Shown here piece after piece: positions 1 to 6,180 of a stretch of DNA of 6,206 bases (within the stretch, counting starts at the first letter, position 1; the number at the start of each line of letters is the position of its first letter). Made by a program: the position numbers and the translations under genes. This DNA is from a bacterium (GTDB lineage Bacteria > Bacillota_A > Clostridia > Lachnospirales > Lachnospiraceae). The DNA is taken from the NCBI GenBank assembly GCA_004562915.1, contig SFQZ01000125.1, positions 1 through 6,206 of the forward strand, given 5' to 3'. Under the pieces are notes generated by a model. It saw only the letters and a program-made list of their open reading frames with translations. It was not told the DNA's origin and made no database searches.

Positions 1-762
1 CTGCGTCCGGTAGTTGCTGTCTATTCTTCATTTTTACAAAGAGCGATGGATCAGATCCTTCATGATGTCTGTATGCAGAATCTGCCTGTAGTATTTGCGG
101 TGGATCGGGCCGGTCTGGTGGGCAGCGATGGTGAAACGCATCATGGATGCTTTGATCTTACTTATCTTTCTATGATGCCGAATATGACTGTGATGGCACC
201 GAAAAACAAATGGGAGCTTTCTGATATGCTCAAATTTGCCATCCGGCAAAGTGGACCGGTAGCTATCCGTTATCCGAGAGGAGAAGCGTATGATGGACTG
301 GAAGATCACAGGGCGCCGGTGGAGATGGGAAAAGCTGAAGTTTTGTATCAGGGAGAAGAGATTGTGCTGCTGGCTGTAGGGAATATGGTAAAAACAGCGG
401 AACAGGTCTATGGTGAACTGAAAGAAGAAGGAAAAAATCCGACACTGGTGAATATGCGTTTTGTAAAACCACTGGATACAGATCTTCTTGAAAGACTGGG
501 TAAAAATCACAAATGGATCATTACGCTGGAGGAAAATATCAAAAACGGCGGATTTGGCGAAAAAGTGATGACATATTATGCAGAGAAAGATGAATTTAAA
601 AATGTTGAAGTAAGGATCGTCGCCATTGAGGACAGATTTGTATCTCATGGCAGTGTGGGAGATCTGATGCGGCAGCAGCGGATGGATGCGGAATCTGTTG
701 TGGAAAGAATTCATGAGTGGAGAAAAGAATCCGATTTGGATGCAGACGGGAGACAGGCATGA
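1..762 (+). CDS. dxs: 1-deoxy-D-xylulose-5-phosphate synthase, C-terminal part (5' end outside window)
   Basis: Dxs is a cytosolic thiamine-diphosphate enzyme that condenses pyruvate and glyceraldehyde 3-phosphate into 1-deoxy-D-xylulose 5-phosphate, the first step of the MEP isoprenoid pathway and a source for thiamine and pyridoxal. The frame is open from base 1 and gives 253 residues of a family usually about 620 long, so the N-terminal thiamine-binding half is missing only because of the window edge. Visible are the end of the transketolase-type pyrimidine-binding domain, with DRAGLVGSDGETHHG (fragment residues 35-49) and RYPRG (90-94), then the C-terminal transketolase domain (about 100-240) with NMRFVKPLD and TLEENIKNGGFG. 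These are highly characteristic of Dxs rather than of transketolase or pyruvate dehydrogenase E1 beta. The TGA stop (760-762) overlaps the tlyA ATG, which suggests translational coupling. Its promoter is not in the window. Confidence 0.97.
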   Translation: MRPVVAVYSSFLQRAMDQILHDVCMQNLPVVFAVDRAGLVGSDGETHHGCFDLTYLSMMPNMTVMAPKNKWELSDMLKFAIRQSGPVAIRYPRGEAYDGLEDHRAPVEMGKAEVLYQGEEIVLLAVGNMVKTAEQVYGELKEEGKNPTLVNMRFVKPLDTDLLERLGKNHKWIITLEENIKNGGFGEKVMTYYAEKDEFKNVEVRIVAIEDRFVSHGSVGDLMRQQRMDAESVVERIHEWRKESDLDADGRQA

Positions 763-1565
763 AAGAAAGATTAGATGTACTGGTAGTAAGCCGTGGACTG
801 GCGACATCAAGGGAAAAAGCAAAAGCCATTATTATGGCGGGAAATGTACTGGTAGACGGACAGCGGGAGGATAAGGCGGGTACTATGTTTCCTGATACGG
901 TAGAGATTACAGTAAAAGGTCACATTCTTCCGTATGTAAGTCGGGGAGGACTGAAGCTGGAAAAGGCTATGACTCATTTTGGGGTCACACTGAAAGATAA
1001 AGTCTGTATGGATGTGGGTGCATCTACGGGTGGATTCACTGACTGTATGCTGCAGAATGGAGCAGTCAAAGTTTATTCAATTGATGTGGGACACGGACAG
1101 CTGGACTGGAAACTGAGAAATGATGAGCGGGTAATCTGCATGGAGAGAACGAATATCCGTTATGTTGTACCGGAAGACATTCAGGAACTGTCACAGTTTA
1201 CATCGATTGATGTGTCATTTATATCACTTACAAAGGTATTGCTTCCGGTGAGAAATCTGCTGACAGATGACGGAGAAATCGTATGTCTGATTAAGCCGCA
1301 GTTCGAAGCGGGAAGAGAAAAAGTTGGAAAAAAAGGTGTTGTGCGGGATCCGGCGGTACATAAGGAGGTTATTGAAAAGGTAATTGCTTATGCAATCAGT
1401 ATTTCCTTTGAAGTCAAACATCTGGAATTTTCACCGATCAAAGGTCCGGAAGGAAATATTGAGTATCTTTTGCATATCAAAAAGCTTCCGGAGGGAGAAT
1501 ACAATGATCAGGTTCCGGTAGATGTGGATCAGGTGGTAGCTGCAGCACATAAAGAATTATCATAA
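759..1565 (+). CDS. tlyA: TlyA/YqxC family rRNA 2'-O-methyltransferase (S4 domain + FtsJ-like methyltransferase)
   Basis: TlyA methylates the ribose 2'-OH of cytidines in ribosomal RNA using S-adenosylmethionine. Many databases label it hemolysin A, but the rRNA role is best established, in mycobacteria. The 268-residue product has an N-terminal S4 RNA-binding domain (about 1-60) and a Rossmann methyltransferase domain. Its SAM-binding motif is DVGASTGGF (85-93), followed by SIDVGHGQLDW, DVSFISL and IKPQFEAGREKVG. By alignment to the M. tuberculosis protein, the K-D-K-E catalytic tetrad is K66, D151, K179 and E235, all present. The ATG start at 759 is chosen because it overlaps the dxs stop as ATGA, has GGGAGA at 748-753 upstream, and begins directly at the S4 domain. 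A GTG at 717 would add 14 residues inside dxs and is less likely. Which rRNA site it modifies cannot be read from sequence. Confidence 0.95.
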   Translation: MKERLDVLVVSRGLATSREKAKAIIMAGNVLVDGQREDKAGTMFPDTVEITVKGHILPYVSRGGLKLEKAMTHFGVTLKDKVCMDVGASTGGFTDCMLQNGAVKVYSIDVGHGQLDWKLRNDERVICMERTNIRYVVPEDIQELSQFTSIDVSFISLTKVLLPVRNLLTDDGEIVCLIKPQFEAGREKVGKKGVVRDPAVHKEVIEKVIAYAISISFEVKHLEFSPIKGPEGNIEYLLHIKKLPEGEYNDQVPVDVDQVVAAAHKELS

Positions 1566-1609
1566 CTGTTCAGTACCTTCACAGTTACTGATTAGGATAA
1601 AGGGGAACG

Positions 1610-2473
1610 ATGGATAGATTTGTAATTATTACGAACAGTGTAAAAGATAAAAATCAGACAGTGACGAATCGGATCGCGGATTATCTGGCCAGTCATAAAA
1701 AGAAATGTGTGATCCTGGAAGCAGAAGAGAAAAAGGATGAACAGCCATATTATCATACGGATGCTGCCCGGATACCGGATGATACCCAGTGTGTGATTGT
1801 ACTGGGAGGTGACGGTACTCTTCTTCAGGCAGCTAGAGATGTGGTTGACAAAGAGATTCCACTGTTCGGTATCAATCTGGGAACTTTGGGGTATCTGGCG
1901 GAGATCGATCAGCATTCGATTTATCCGGCACTGGACAGATTGATGAGTGACCGGTTTTCGATCGAAAGAAGAATGATGCTGGCCGGAAGGATCATGAGGG
2001 ACGGAAAAGAACTGGCCAGTAACATTGCTCTGAATGACATCGTAATCAGCAGAGAGGGAGCCTTGCGTGTGGTCAGATTTAATAATTATGTCAATGATAC
2101 CTATCTGAATACCTATAAGGCAGATGGAATTATCGTTTCTACACCCACCGGTTCTACCGGATACAGTCTTTCAGCAGGAGGACCAATCATATCTCCTGGA
2201 GCCTCTCTCATTCTGATGACGCCTCTTGCACCGCATACATTGAATACAAGAAGTATTGTATTTCCGGCTGAGGATATGATCTCCGTGGAGATTGGAGAAG
2301 GAAGAGACGGAAGGATCGAACAGGGTGTGGCATCTTTTGACGGGGCAGCGCGTGTCCCAATGATTACCGGTGACAGAATCATTATATCCAAATCGAAAAA
2401 GGATACAAGGATTATTAAAATAAATAATATCAGTTTTTTGGAGACTCTTCGGGAGAAAATGAGCAATAATTAG
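1610..2473 (+). CDS. nadK: NAD kinase (ATP/polyphosphate-dependent)
   Basis: NAD kinase phosphorylates NAD to NADP and so sets the cytosolic NADP(H) pool. The 287-residue length is normal for the family. Diagnostic motifs appear in order: LGGDGT (65-70), which holds the catalytic Asp; GINLGTLGYLAE (88-99); the NE/D-type motif as LND (141-143); the glycine-rich ADGIIVSTPTGSTGYSLSAGG (171-191); and SFDG (242-245) near the C-terminus. The family usually has NE at the second motif, and the Asp here is a conservative variant. The start has AAAGGGG at 1599-1605, 4 nt before the ATG. The 44-nt gap after tlyA contains no T-rich terminator, so the gene is probably read through from dxs-tlyA. The 3' end runs straight into argR. 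Confidence 0.97.
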   Translation: MDRFVIITNSVKDKNQTVTNRIADYLASHKKKCVILEAEEKKDEQPYYHTDAARIPDDTQCVIVLGGDGTLLQAARDVVDKEIPLFGINLGTLGYLAEIDQHSIYPALDRLMSDRFSIERRMMLAGRIMRDGKELASNIALNDIVISREGALRVVRFNNYVNDTYLNTYKADGIIVSTPTGSTGYSLSAGGPIISPGASLILMTPLAPHTLNTRSIVFPAEDMISVEIGEGRDGRIEQGVASFDGAARVPMITGDRIIISKSKKDTRIIKINNISFLETLREKMSNN

Positions 2474-2484
2474 GAGGAAGGGAA

Positions 2485-2949
2485 ATGAAAATTGAACGAC
2501 ATTCTAAGATCATAAGTCTGATCAGTCAGTATGATATTGAGACACAGGAAGAACTGGCGGAAAAACTGAATGAAAGCGGATTTCAGGTTACTCAGGCTAC
2601 CATATCCAGAGATATCCGTGAATTGAAGCTGACAAAGATTGCAAAGCCGGGCGGCGGTTCCAAATATGCAGTTCTTCAGAATATGAATCAGGAAATGAGT
2701 CAGAAGTATATCAGCATTTTGAAAAATTCCTTCCAGTCTATGGATCTGGCACAGAATATCCTGGTGATTAAGACCGTATCCGGAATGGCAATGGCAGCAG
2801 CGGCAGCACTTGATGATATGAATTTTCAGGAAATTGTAGGCTGTATTGCGGGAGACAACACGATAATGTGTGCTGTAAGAAGTGTTGATGAAGCGATTCT
2901 TCTGATGGAGAAAATTCGGAAAATGCTGGGAAGCTCAAAAATAGAATAG
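2485..2949 (+). CDS. argR: Arginine repressor ArgR/AhrC
   Basis: ArgR (AhrC in Bacillus) is a hexameric, arginine-sensing DNA-binding protein that represses arginine biosynthesis and often activates arginine catabolism. The 154-residue protein has an N-terminal winged helix-turn-helix (about 1-65) with the family recognition helix QATISRDIRELKL (37-49). Its C-terminal oligomerisation and arginine-binding domain (about 75-150) includes GCIAGDNT (119-126). That last motif is normally GTIxGDDT. The first Asp (D124) is kept while the second is Asn (N125), which touches the ligand-binding region. The ribosome binding site AGGAGG (2472-2477) overlaps the nadK TAG stop and lies 7 nt before the ATG, so the two genes are tightly coupled. 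No convincing ARG box was found in the non-coding parts of the window, so autoregulation would have to act further upstream. Confidence 0.96.
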   Translation: MKIERHSKIISLISQYDIETQEELAEKLNESGFQVTQATISRDIRELKLTKIAKPGGGSKYAVLQNMNQEMSQKYISILKNSFQSMDLAQNILVIKTVSGMAMAAAAALDDMNFQEIVGCIAGDNTIMCAVRSVDEAILLMEKIRKMLGSSKIE

Positions 2950-2957
2950 GAGAAAAA

Positions 2958-4646
2958 ATGTTATCATATTTACATGTGAAAAATCTTGCTCTGATTGATG
3001 AGGCGGAAGTGGAATTTGGACCGGGTCTGAATATTCTTACCGGTGAAACCGGTGCCGGAAAATCTATTTTGATGGGTTCTGTAAATCTTGCGCTTGGGCA
3101 GAAAATTTCAAAAGAGATGATACGAAATCCTGAGCAGGCAGCTCTGGTGGAATTGATTTTTCAGGTAGACAATCCCCGTTGCCTGAATTTGCTGAAAGAA
3201 AAAGATGCTGTCACAGAAGACGGTCAGGTGATTATTTCCAGAAAATTGACGCAAAATAGAAGTATCAGCAGATTGAATGGAGAAATCTGTACGGCGGCCC
3301 AGATTCGTGAAATTTCTTCGCTGCTTCTGGATATTCACGGTCAGCACGAGCATCAGTCCTTATTATACCAGGAACATCAGCTGGAAATTCTGGATGTTTT
3401 TGGGAAAGAGGTAATTGCCCGGGCAAAAGAAAAAGTTAGCGGGCAATATAGAGAATGGTCCGCACTGAAAAAAGAACTGGAAACCTATCAGATGGATGAA
3501 GATTCCAGAAAACGGGAAATGTCATTTCTGGAATTTGAGATACAGGAGATACAGGAAGCTCAGCTTCAACCAGGGGAAGATGACGAGTTAGAACGAAAGT
3601 ACCGGACGGCATCCAACAGTAAAAAAATTCTGGAGAGTCTGGGTGCAGTGAGCAATTATACGGATAATGATACCGGCGCCGGTGAATTGGTGGGAAGAGC
3701 ACTGCAGGAGATTGGCAGGATTGAGGATTGCGATGAAGAAATTTCGCAGATTTCCAGTATGCTTTCAGATGTGGAGAGCCTTCTCTCAGATATTTACAGA
3801 GAAGTAGTGATCTGTATGGATCATTTTGCTTTTTCGGATGAAGAGTTTTATCAGATGGATCAGCGTCTTAATGTGCTGAACCATCTCAAATCCAAATATG
3901 GTGCGTCGGTGGAAGAGATTTTGTCCTATCAGGATGAAAAGCAGAAAGAACTGGATCGACTGAACCATTACGAGGAGTATAAGATAAAACTGGAGAAGAA
4001 TCTGGAAAAGAAACAGATGGAACTTGAAGAAGCGTGCCGACGGCTGCATGAACTTAGATGCGATTGTGCAGAAAAACTGGCACAGTCCATCAAAGAAGGT
4101 CTTCAGGATCTGAATTTTCTGGATGTGGTATTTGAAATTGGTTTTGAAAAAATGAATCATTTCAGTGCAAATGGGTATGATAAGATAGAGTTTCGTATTT
4201 CCACCAATCCGGGTGAGCCGGTACGGTCATTGGCGAAGGTGGTATCCGGAGGCGAATTGTCCCGTATTATGTTGGCAATCAAAACCATACTGGCAGATAA
4301 AGATGAGACAGAGACCTTGATCTTTGATGAGATTGATACAGGTATCAGCGGAAGAACGGCGCAGAAAGTGTCGGAAAAGATGGCTGTGATCGGCCGGAGT
4401 CATCAGGTAATCTGTATCACACATCTGCCCCAGATTGCCGCTATGGCCGATGTGCATTTTGAAATTATTAAAAAAGTGGAAAATGGAGAAACTACTACCA
4501 AAATCCATCCGTTGAATGGACAGGCATCTGTGGAGGAAATCGCCCGGATTCTGGGCGGTGCCGAGATAACCGAGCATACCATGATCAGTGCCAGGGAAAT
4601 GAAAGAATTGGCACAGAAACAAAAAAATACAAGTGTGAAAATATAA
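2958..4646 (+). CDS. recN: DNA repair protein RecN (SMC-like ATPase)
   Basis: RecN is a cytosolic SMC-family ATPase recruited early to DNA double-strand breaks, where it helps tether ends for RecA-dependent recombination. The 562 residues match the usual length. The N-terminal ATPase half has Walker A GETGAGKS (29-36) and the RecN-typical DIHGQHEHQ (125-133). Two charged helical stretches (about 150-225 and 315-380) form the coiled-coil arm, with a short middle segment between them. The C-terminal half has the ABC signature VSGGELSR (429-436), Walker B with LIFDEIDTG (454-462), and the switch histidine in THLPQ (H489). All ATPase residues are intact. The ribosome binding site AGGAG (2948-2952) overlaps the argR TAG stop, with only 8 nt between the genes. 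It is the last gene of the unit; a terminator starts 14 nt after its TAA. No SOS-type operator is visible immediately upstream. Confidence 0.97.
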   Translation: MLSYLHVKNLALIDEAEVEFGPGLNILTGETGAGKSILMGSVNLALGQKISKEMIRNPEQAALVELIFQVDNPRCLNLLKEKDAVTEDGQVIISRKLTQNRSISRLNGEICTAAQIREISSLLLDIHGQHEHQSLLYQEHQLEILDVFGKEVIARAKEKVSGQYREWSALKKELETYQMDEDSRKREMSFLEFEIQEIQEAQLQPGEDDELERKYRTASNSKKILESLGAVSNYTDNDTGAGELVGRALQEIGRIEDCDEEISQISSMLSDVESLLSDIYREVVICMDHFAFSDEEFYQMDQRLNVLNHLKSKYGASVEEILSYQDEKQKELDRLNHYEEYKIKLEKNLEKKQMELEEACRRLHELRCDCAEKLAQSIKEGLQDLNFLDVVFEIGFEKMNHFSANGYDKIEFRISTNPGEPVRSLAKVVSGGELSRIMLAIKTILADKDETETLIFDEIDTGISGRTAQKVSEKMAVIGRSHQVICITHLPQIAAMADVHFEIIKKVENGETTTKIHPLNGQASVEEIARILGGAEITEHTMISAREMKELAQKQKNTSVKI

Positions 4647-4654
4647 ATTTATCA

Positions 4655-4661
4655 CATACTA
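4655..4661 (+). promoter_or_regulatory. Candidate sigma-G-like -10 element for spoIVB (weak)
   Basis: CATACTA matches the forespore sigma-G -10 consensus CATNNTA. At the expected 17-nt distance upstream, GTGTG (4633-4637) is only a poor -35. If it were used, transcription would start near 4668-4669, inside the left arm of the recN terminator, so the transcript could not form that hairpin. In B. subtilis spoIVB is a forespore gene read by sigma-F and sigma-G. An alternative is a sigma-A-like -10 TAGAAT at 4717-4722 with a weak -35 (TTTATG, 4693-4698). Neither is firm. Confidence 0.2.
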
Positions 4662-4695
4662 AAAGAGGATATCCGATGAGGGTATTCTCTTTTTT
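4661..4695 (+). terminator. Intrinsic terminator after recN
   Basis: The left arm AAAAGAGGATATCC (4661-4674) pairs with GGGTATTCTCTTTT (4680-4693) over 14 positions with two G-U pairs and a 5-nt loop GATGA. The core GAGGATATCC/GGGTATTCTC is followed by six T (4690-4695), the standard layout of a rho-independent terminator. It lies 14 nt past the recN stop and should separate the housekeeping unit from spoIVB. Confidence 0.88.
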
Positions 4696-4732
4696 ATGGT
4701 TTTTGAAAAATTCAGATAGAATAAATAGGATA

Positions 4733-4750
4733 AAGGATGTGATAAATTTG
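4733..4750 (+). promoter_or_regulatory. Ribosome binding site deciding the spoIVB TTG start
   Basis: AAGGATGTGAT (4733-4743) matches the full anti-Shine-Dalgarno complement AAGGAGGTGAT at 10 of 11 bases, and its core lies 8 nt before TTG (4748-4750). The in-frame GTG at 4739 is inside this site and cannot be the start it serves. The in-frame ATG at 4676 lies in the terminator loop and has no ribosome binding site of its own. Confidence 0.75.
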
Positions 4751-5953
4751 AATGAAAGGAAGAGAAAATACCGTATTTTTCTATGCTGTTGTCTTGCGGC
4801 TGCTTTTGTGGGAATGGGCTTTTTGCTCTATGAAACCGCAAAAGAGGATGTACCGGATGAAATCCATGTTTATGCAGATCAGCAGATAAACTGGGAAGAG
4901 GTTTTTCAGAATCCTCTGATCAGTTATGACTCATCGGTAGAGGCATCACAGAACGGAAGTTACCGTGTGGAATGCAGACTATGTGGAATCATCCCGCTAA
5001 AGACTGTCAAAGTATCGTTGGCAGAGGAGCAGGAAGTATATGTGGGCGGCTCACCTGCAGGGATTTATATGGAAACAAAAGGAGTTTTAGTGATTGACAG
5101 TGGAGAAATCCGTGATGTTGATGGAATCAGTCGTACTCCTGCAGAACATATTATTCAGCCGGGGGATTATATACGCAGCGTGAATGGAGAGGAATTGACG
5201 AACAAAAAACAATTGATCCAGATGGTGAATGACAATCATGGAGAACCAATGGAAATGGAAGTCATGCGCAGGAATGAAATGATTACGCTGGCACTTACAC
5301 CTTTACAGACAGAAGATGGAACATATAAGCTGGGTATCTGGGTCAGGGATAATATCCAGGGGATTGGAACACTTACCTTTACAACTCAGGAGGGAGAATT
5401 TGCAGCACTGGGACATGGAATCAGTGACGTGGATACAGGAGAACGACTGGAAATTTCCAAGGGAGAATTATATGAGGCCAAGATTTTGTCTGTGCAGAAA
5501 GGAGCAGTTGGAAGCCCGGGAGAGTTGAGAGGAGTCATTGATTATGAAGATTCTAAAGTGTTGGGACAGATTGAGAATAACACCTCCAACGGAATATCAG
5601 GCACACTGAAAAAAGAAAAACAGAATGTCCTTGAAGGAGAACTTTACCCAATCGGACTAAAACAGGAAATACAGACAGGAAGCGCAAAAATATTGTGTGA
5701 TGTGGGAGATGGAGTAAAAGAATACGAGATAGAAATCACAGAGGTGAACTGGAATGCGAAAGACAGTAACAAAAGTTTTGTGATTCATGCAGTAGATGAA
5801 AAACTGCTGGAACTGACCGGCGGGATTGTTCAGGGAATGAGCGGCAGTCCGATCATCCAGGATGGAAAGCTGGTGGGAGCTGTAACCCATGTGCTGGTGA
5901 ATGACCCGACGCGAGGGTATGGGATATTTATTGAGAATATGCTGGAGCATTGA
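4748..5953 (+). CDS. spoIVB: SpoIVB, sporulation signalling serine protease (PDZ domain, peptidase family S55)
   Basis: In B. subtilis, SpoIVB is made in the forespore, crosses its inner membrane and, after self-cleavage, cuts SpoIVFA so that SpoIVFB can activate pro-sigma-K in the mother cell. From TTG 4748 the protein is 401 residues, against 426 in B. subtilis. It has a basic N-terminus (NERKRK), one membrane or signal-anchor segment (8-28, cysteine- and alanine-rich), a PDZ domain (about 99-186, with QPGDYIRSVNGEEL) and the S55 protease domain. By alignment with known B. subtilis residues H236, D363 and S378, the triad is H223 (ALGHGISD), D350 (HAVDEKLLE) and S365 (QGMSGSP). The spacings of 127 and 15 residues are identical. 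The C-terminus RGYGIFIENML is typical. It stands apart from recN behind a terminator, which suggests its own sporulation promoter. Whether this organism uses a SpoIVFA/SpoIVFB target is not visible here. Confidence 0.95.
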   Translation: MNERKRKYRIFLCCCLAAAFVGMGFLLYETAKEDVPDEIHVYADQQINWEEVFQNPLISYDSSVEASQNGSYRVECRLCGIIPLKTVKVSLAEEQEVYVGGSPAGIYMETKGVLVIDSGEIRDVDGISRTPAEHIIQPGDYIRSVNGEELTNKKQLIQMVNDNHGEPMEMEVMRRNEMITLALTPLQTEDGTYKLGIWVRDNIQGIGTLTFTTQEGEFAALGHGISDVDTGERLEISKGELYEAKILSVQKGAVGSPGELRGVIDYEDSKVLGQIENNTSNGISGTLKKEKQNVLEGELYPIGLKQEIQTGSAKILCDVGDGVKEYEIEITEVNWNAKDSNKSFVIHAVDEKLLELTGGIVQGMSGSPIIQDGKLVGAVTHVLVNDPTRGYGIFIENMLEH

Positions 5954-6002
5954 GTCTGGGCTTTGCGAGTAATGAATCGGAGAGCAGAAAAGTAAGGAAA
6001 TT

Positions 6003-6029
6003 CAAGGATAATCACAGTTAAAGTTGAAC
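6003..6029 (+). promoter_or_regulatory. Candidate sigma-H-like promoter
   Basis: CAAGGATAA (6003-6011) matches the sigma-H -35 consensus RNAGGAWWW at 8 of 9 positions. After 11 nt, GTTGAAC (6023-6029) matches the -10 consensus RNNGAAT at 6 of 7. In B. subtilis, spo0A is read from a sigma-H promoter in the spoIVB-spo0A gap, which makes the position suggestive. The motif is short and the -10 lacks its final T, so a chance match is quite possible. Confidence 0.3.
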
Positions 6030-6060
6030 TGAAGTTAATGGATAGTTCACAGAAATATGG

Positions 6061-6089
6061 TTGACATTGCTGTGAGACTAGAGTAAAAT
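6061..6089 (+). promoter_or_regulatory. Sigma-A-type promoter facing the next gene
   Basis: A perfect -35 TTGACA (6061-6066) and a 5-of-6 -10 TAAAAT (6084-6089) are separated by the optimal 17 nt, in AT-rich non-coding DNA. Transcription should start near 6096. There is no extended -10 TG. It would read into the hairpin at 6140-6180 and then out of the window, so its target is either a short RNA or the next gene. Confidence 0.65.
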
Positions 6090-6116
6090 TAAAGTACAAA
6101 AAGAAAAGATGTCAAG

Positions 6117-6130
6117 CATTTTTGAAAATG
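6117..6130. repeat. 14-bp palindrome CATTTTTGAAAATG
   Basis: Perfect 6-bp arms CATTTT and AAAATG flank a TG centre, about 20 nt downstream of the predicted sigma-A transcription start. Symmetric sites at this position often bind dimeric regulators. No known operator is recognised in it, and it does not fit the ARG box pattern. It is AT-rich, so it could be accidental. Confidence 0.35.
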
Positions 6131-6139
6131 TCCCAAAAT

Positions 6140-6180
6140 AAGTGAAACATTAGCCCCGTCAATTCGGGGCTGTTTTACTT
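6140..6180 (+). terminator. Strong hairpin with T-rich tail: terminator or leader attenuator
   Basis: AGCCCCG (6152-6158) and CGGGGCT (6165-6171) form a perfect 7-bp GC-rich stem with loop TCAATT, followed by GTTTTACTTT. The stem can extend below a 3-nt bulge (6149-6151), with AAGTGAAAC (6140-6148) pairing to GTTTTACTT (6172-6180). It could end spoIVB transcription about 200 nt past its stop, end a short RNA started near 6096, or act as a leader attenuator. The minus strand also has a T-containing tail, so bidirectional action is possible. Confidence 0.7.

Noticed and set aside
717..758. GTG at 717 as an earlier start for tlyA
   Set aside because: It would overlap dxs by 46 nt and add a 14-residue tail before the S4 domain. 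The ATGA overlap at 759 is the usual coupled arrangement.
34..822. Long open frame on the minus strand (262 codons) opposite dxs
   Set aside because: It is antisense to a strongly conserved gene. Its product is rich in His, Phe, Ser and Ile with no recognisable domain, as expected from the complement of biased codons.
1564..1590. Overlapping inverted repeats AACTGT/ACAGTT and CAGTA/TACTG between tlyA and nadK
   Set aside because: The stems are only 5-6 bp, have 10-11 nt loops and no T-tract, so they support neither a terminator nor a known regulatory element.
3786..4655. Minus-strand open frames opposite recN (3786-4160 and 4227-4655)
   Set aside because: They are shadows of the conserved recN coding strand, with low-complexity Phe/His/Leu-rich products and no family resemblance.
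4676..4678. ATG as the start of spoIVB (would give 425 residues)
   Set aside because: It lies in the loop of the recN terminator and lacks a ribosome binding site. The added 24 residues do not resemble SpoIVB, whereas TTG 4748 has an excellent site and begins just before the membrane anchor.
4703..4731. TTGAAA-17-TAGGAT as a sigma-A promoter for spoIVB
   Set aside because: Transcription would start near 4738, within the ribosome binding site, leaving no usable leader.
5316..5528. Small plus-strand frame (70 codons) inside spoIVB, and a similar one at 686-874 across dxs/tlyA
   Set aside because: Both are out-of-frame shadows within conserved coding sequence and have no recognisable product.
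6025..6049. Inverted repeat TGAACT-N13-AGTTCA after spoIVB
   Set aside because: Its 6-bp arms are too short to call in AT-rich DNA, and it matches no known operator.
5830..6099. Minus-strand open frame of 89 codons over the spoIVB end and the following gap
   Set aside because: Two thirds of it lie in or next to the spoIVB C-terminal coding region, it shows no recognisable domain, and no ribosome binding site stands out before its start.
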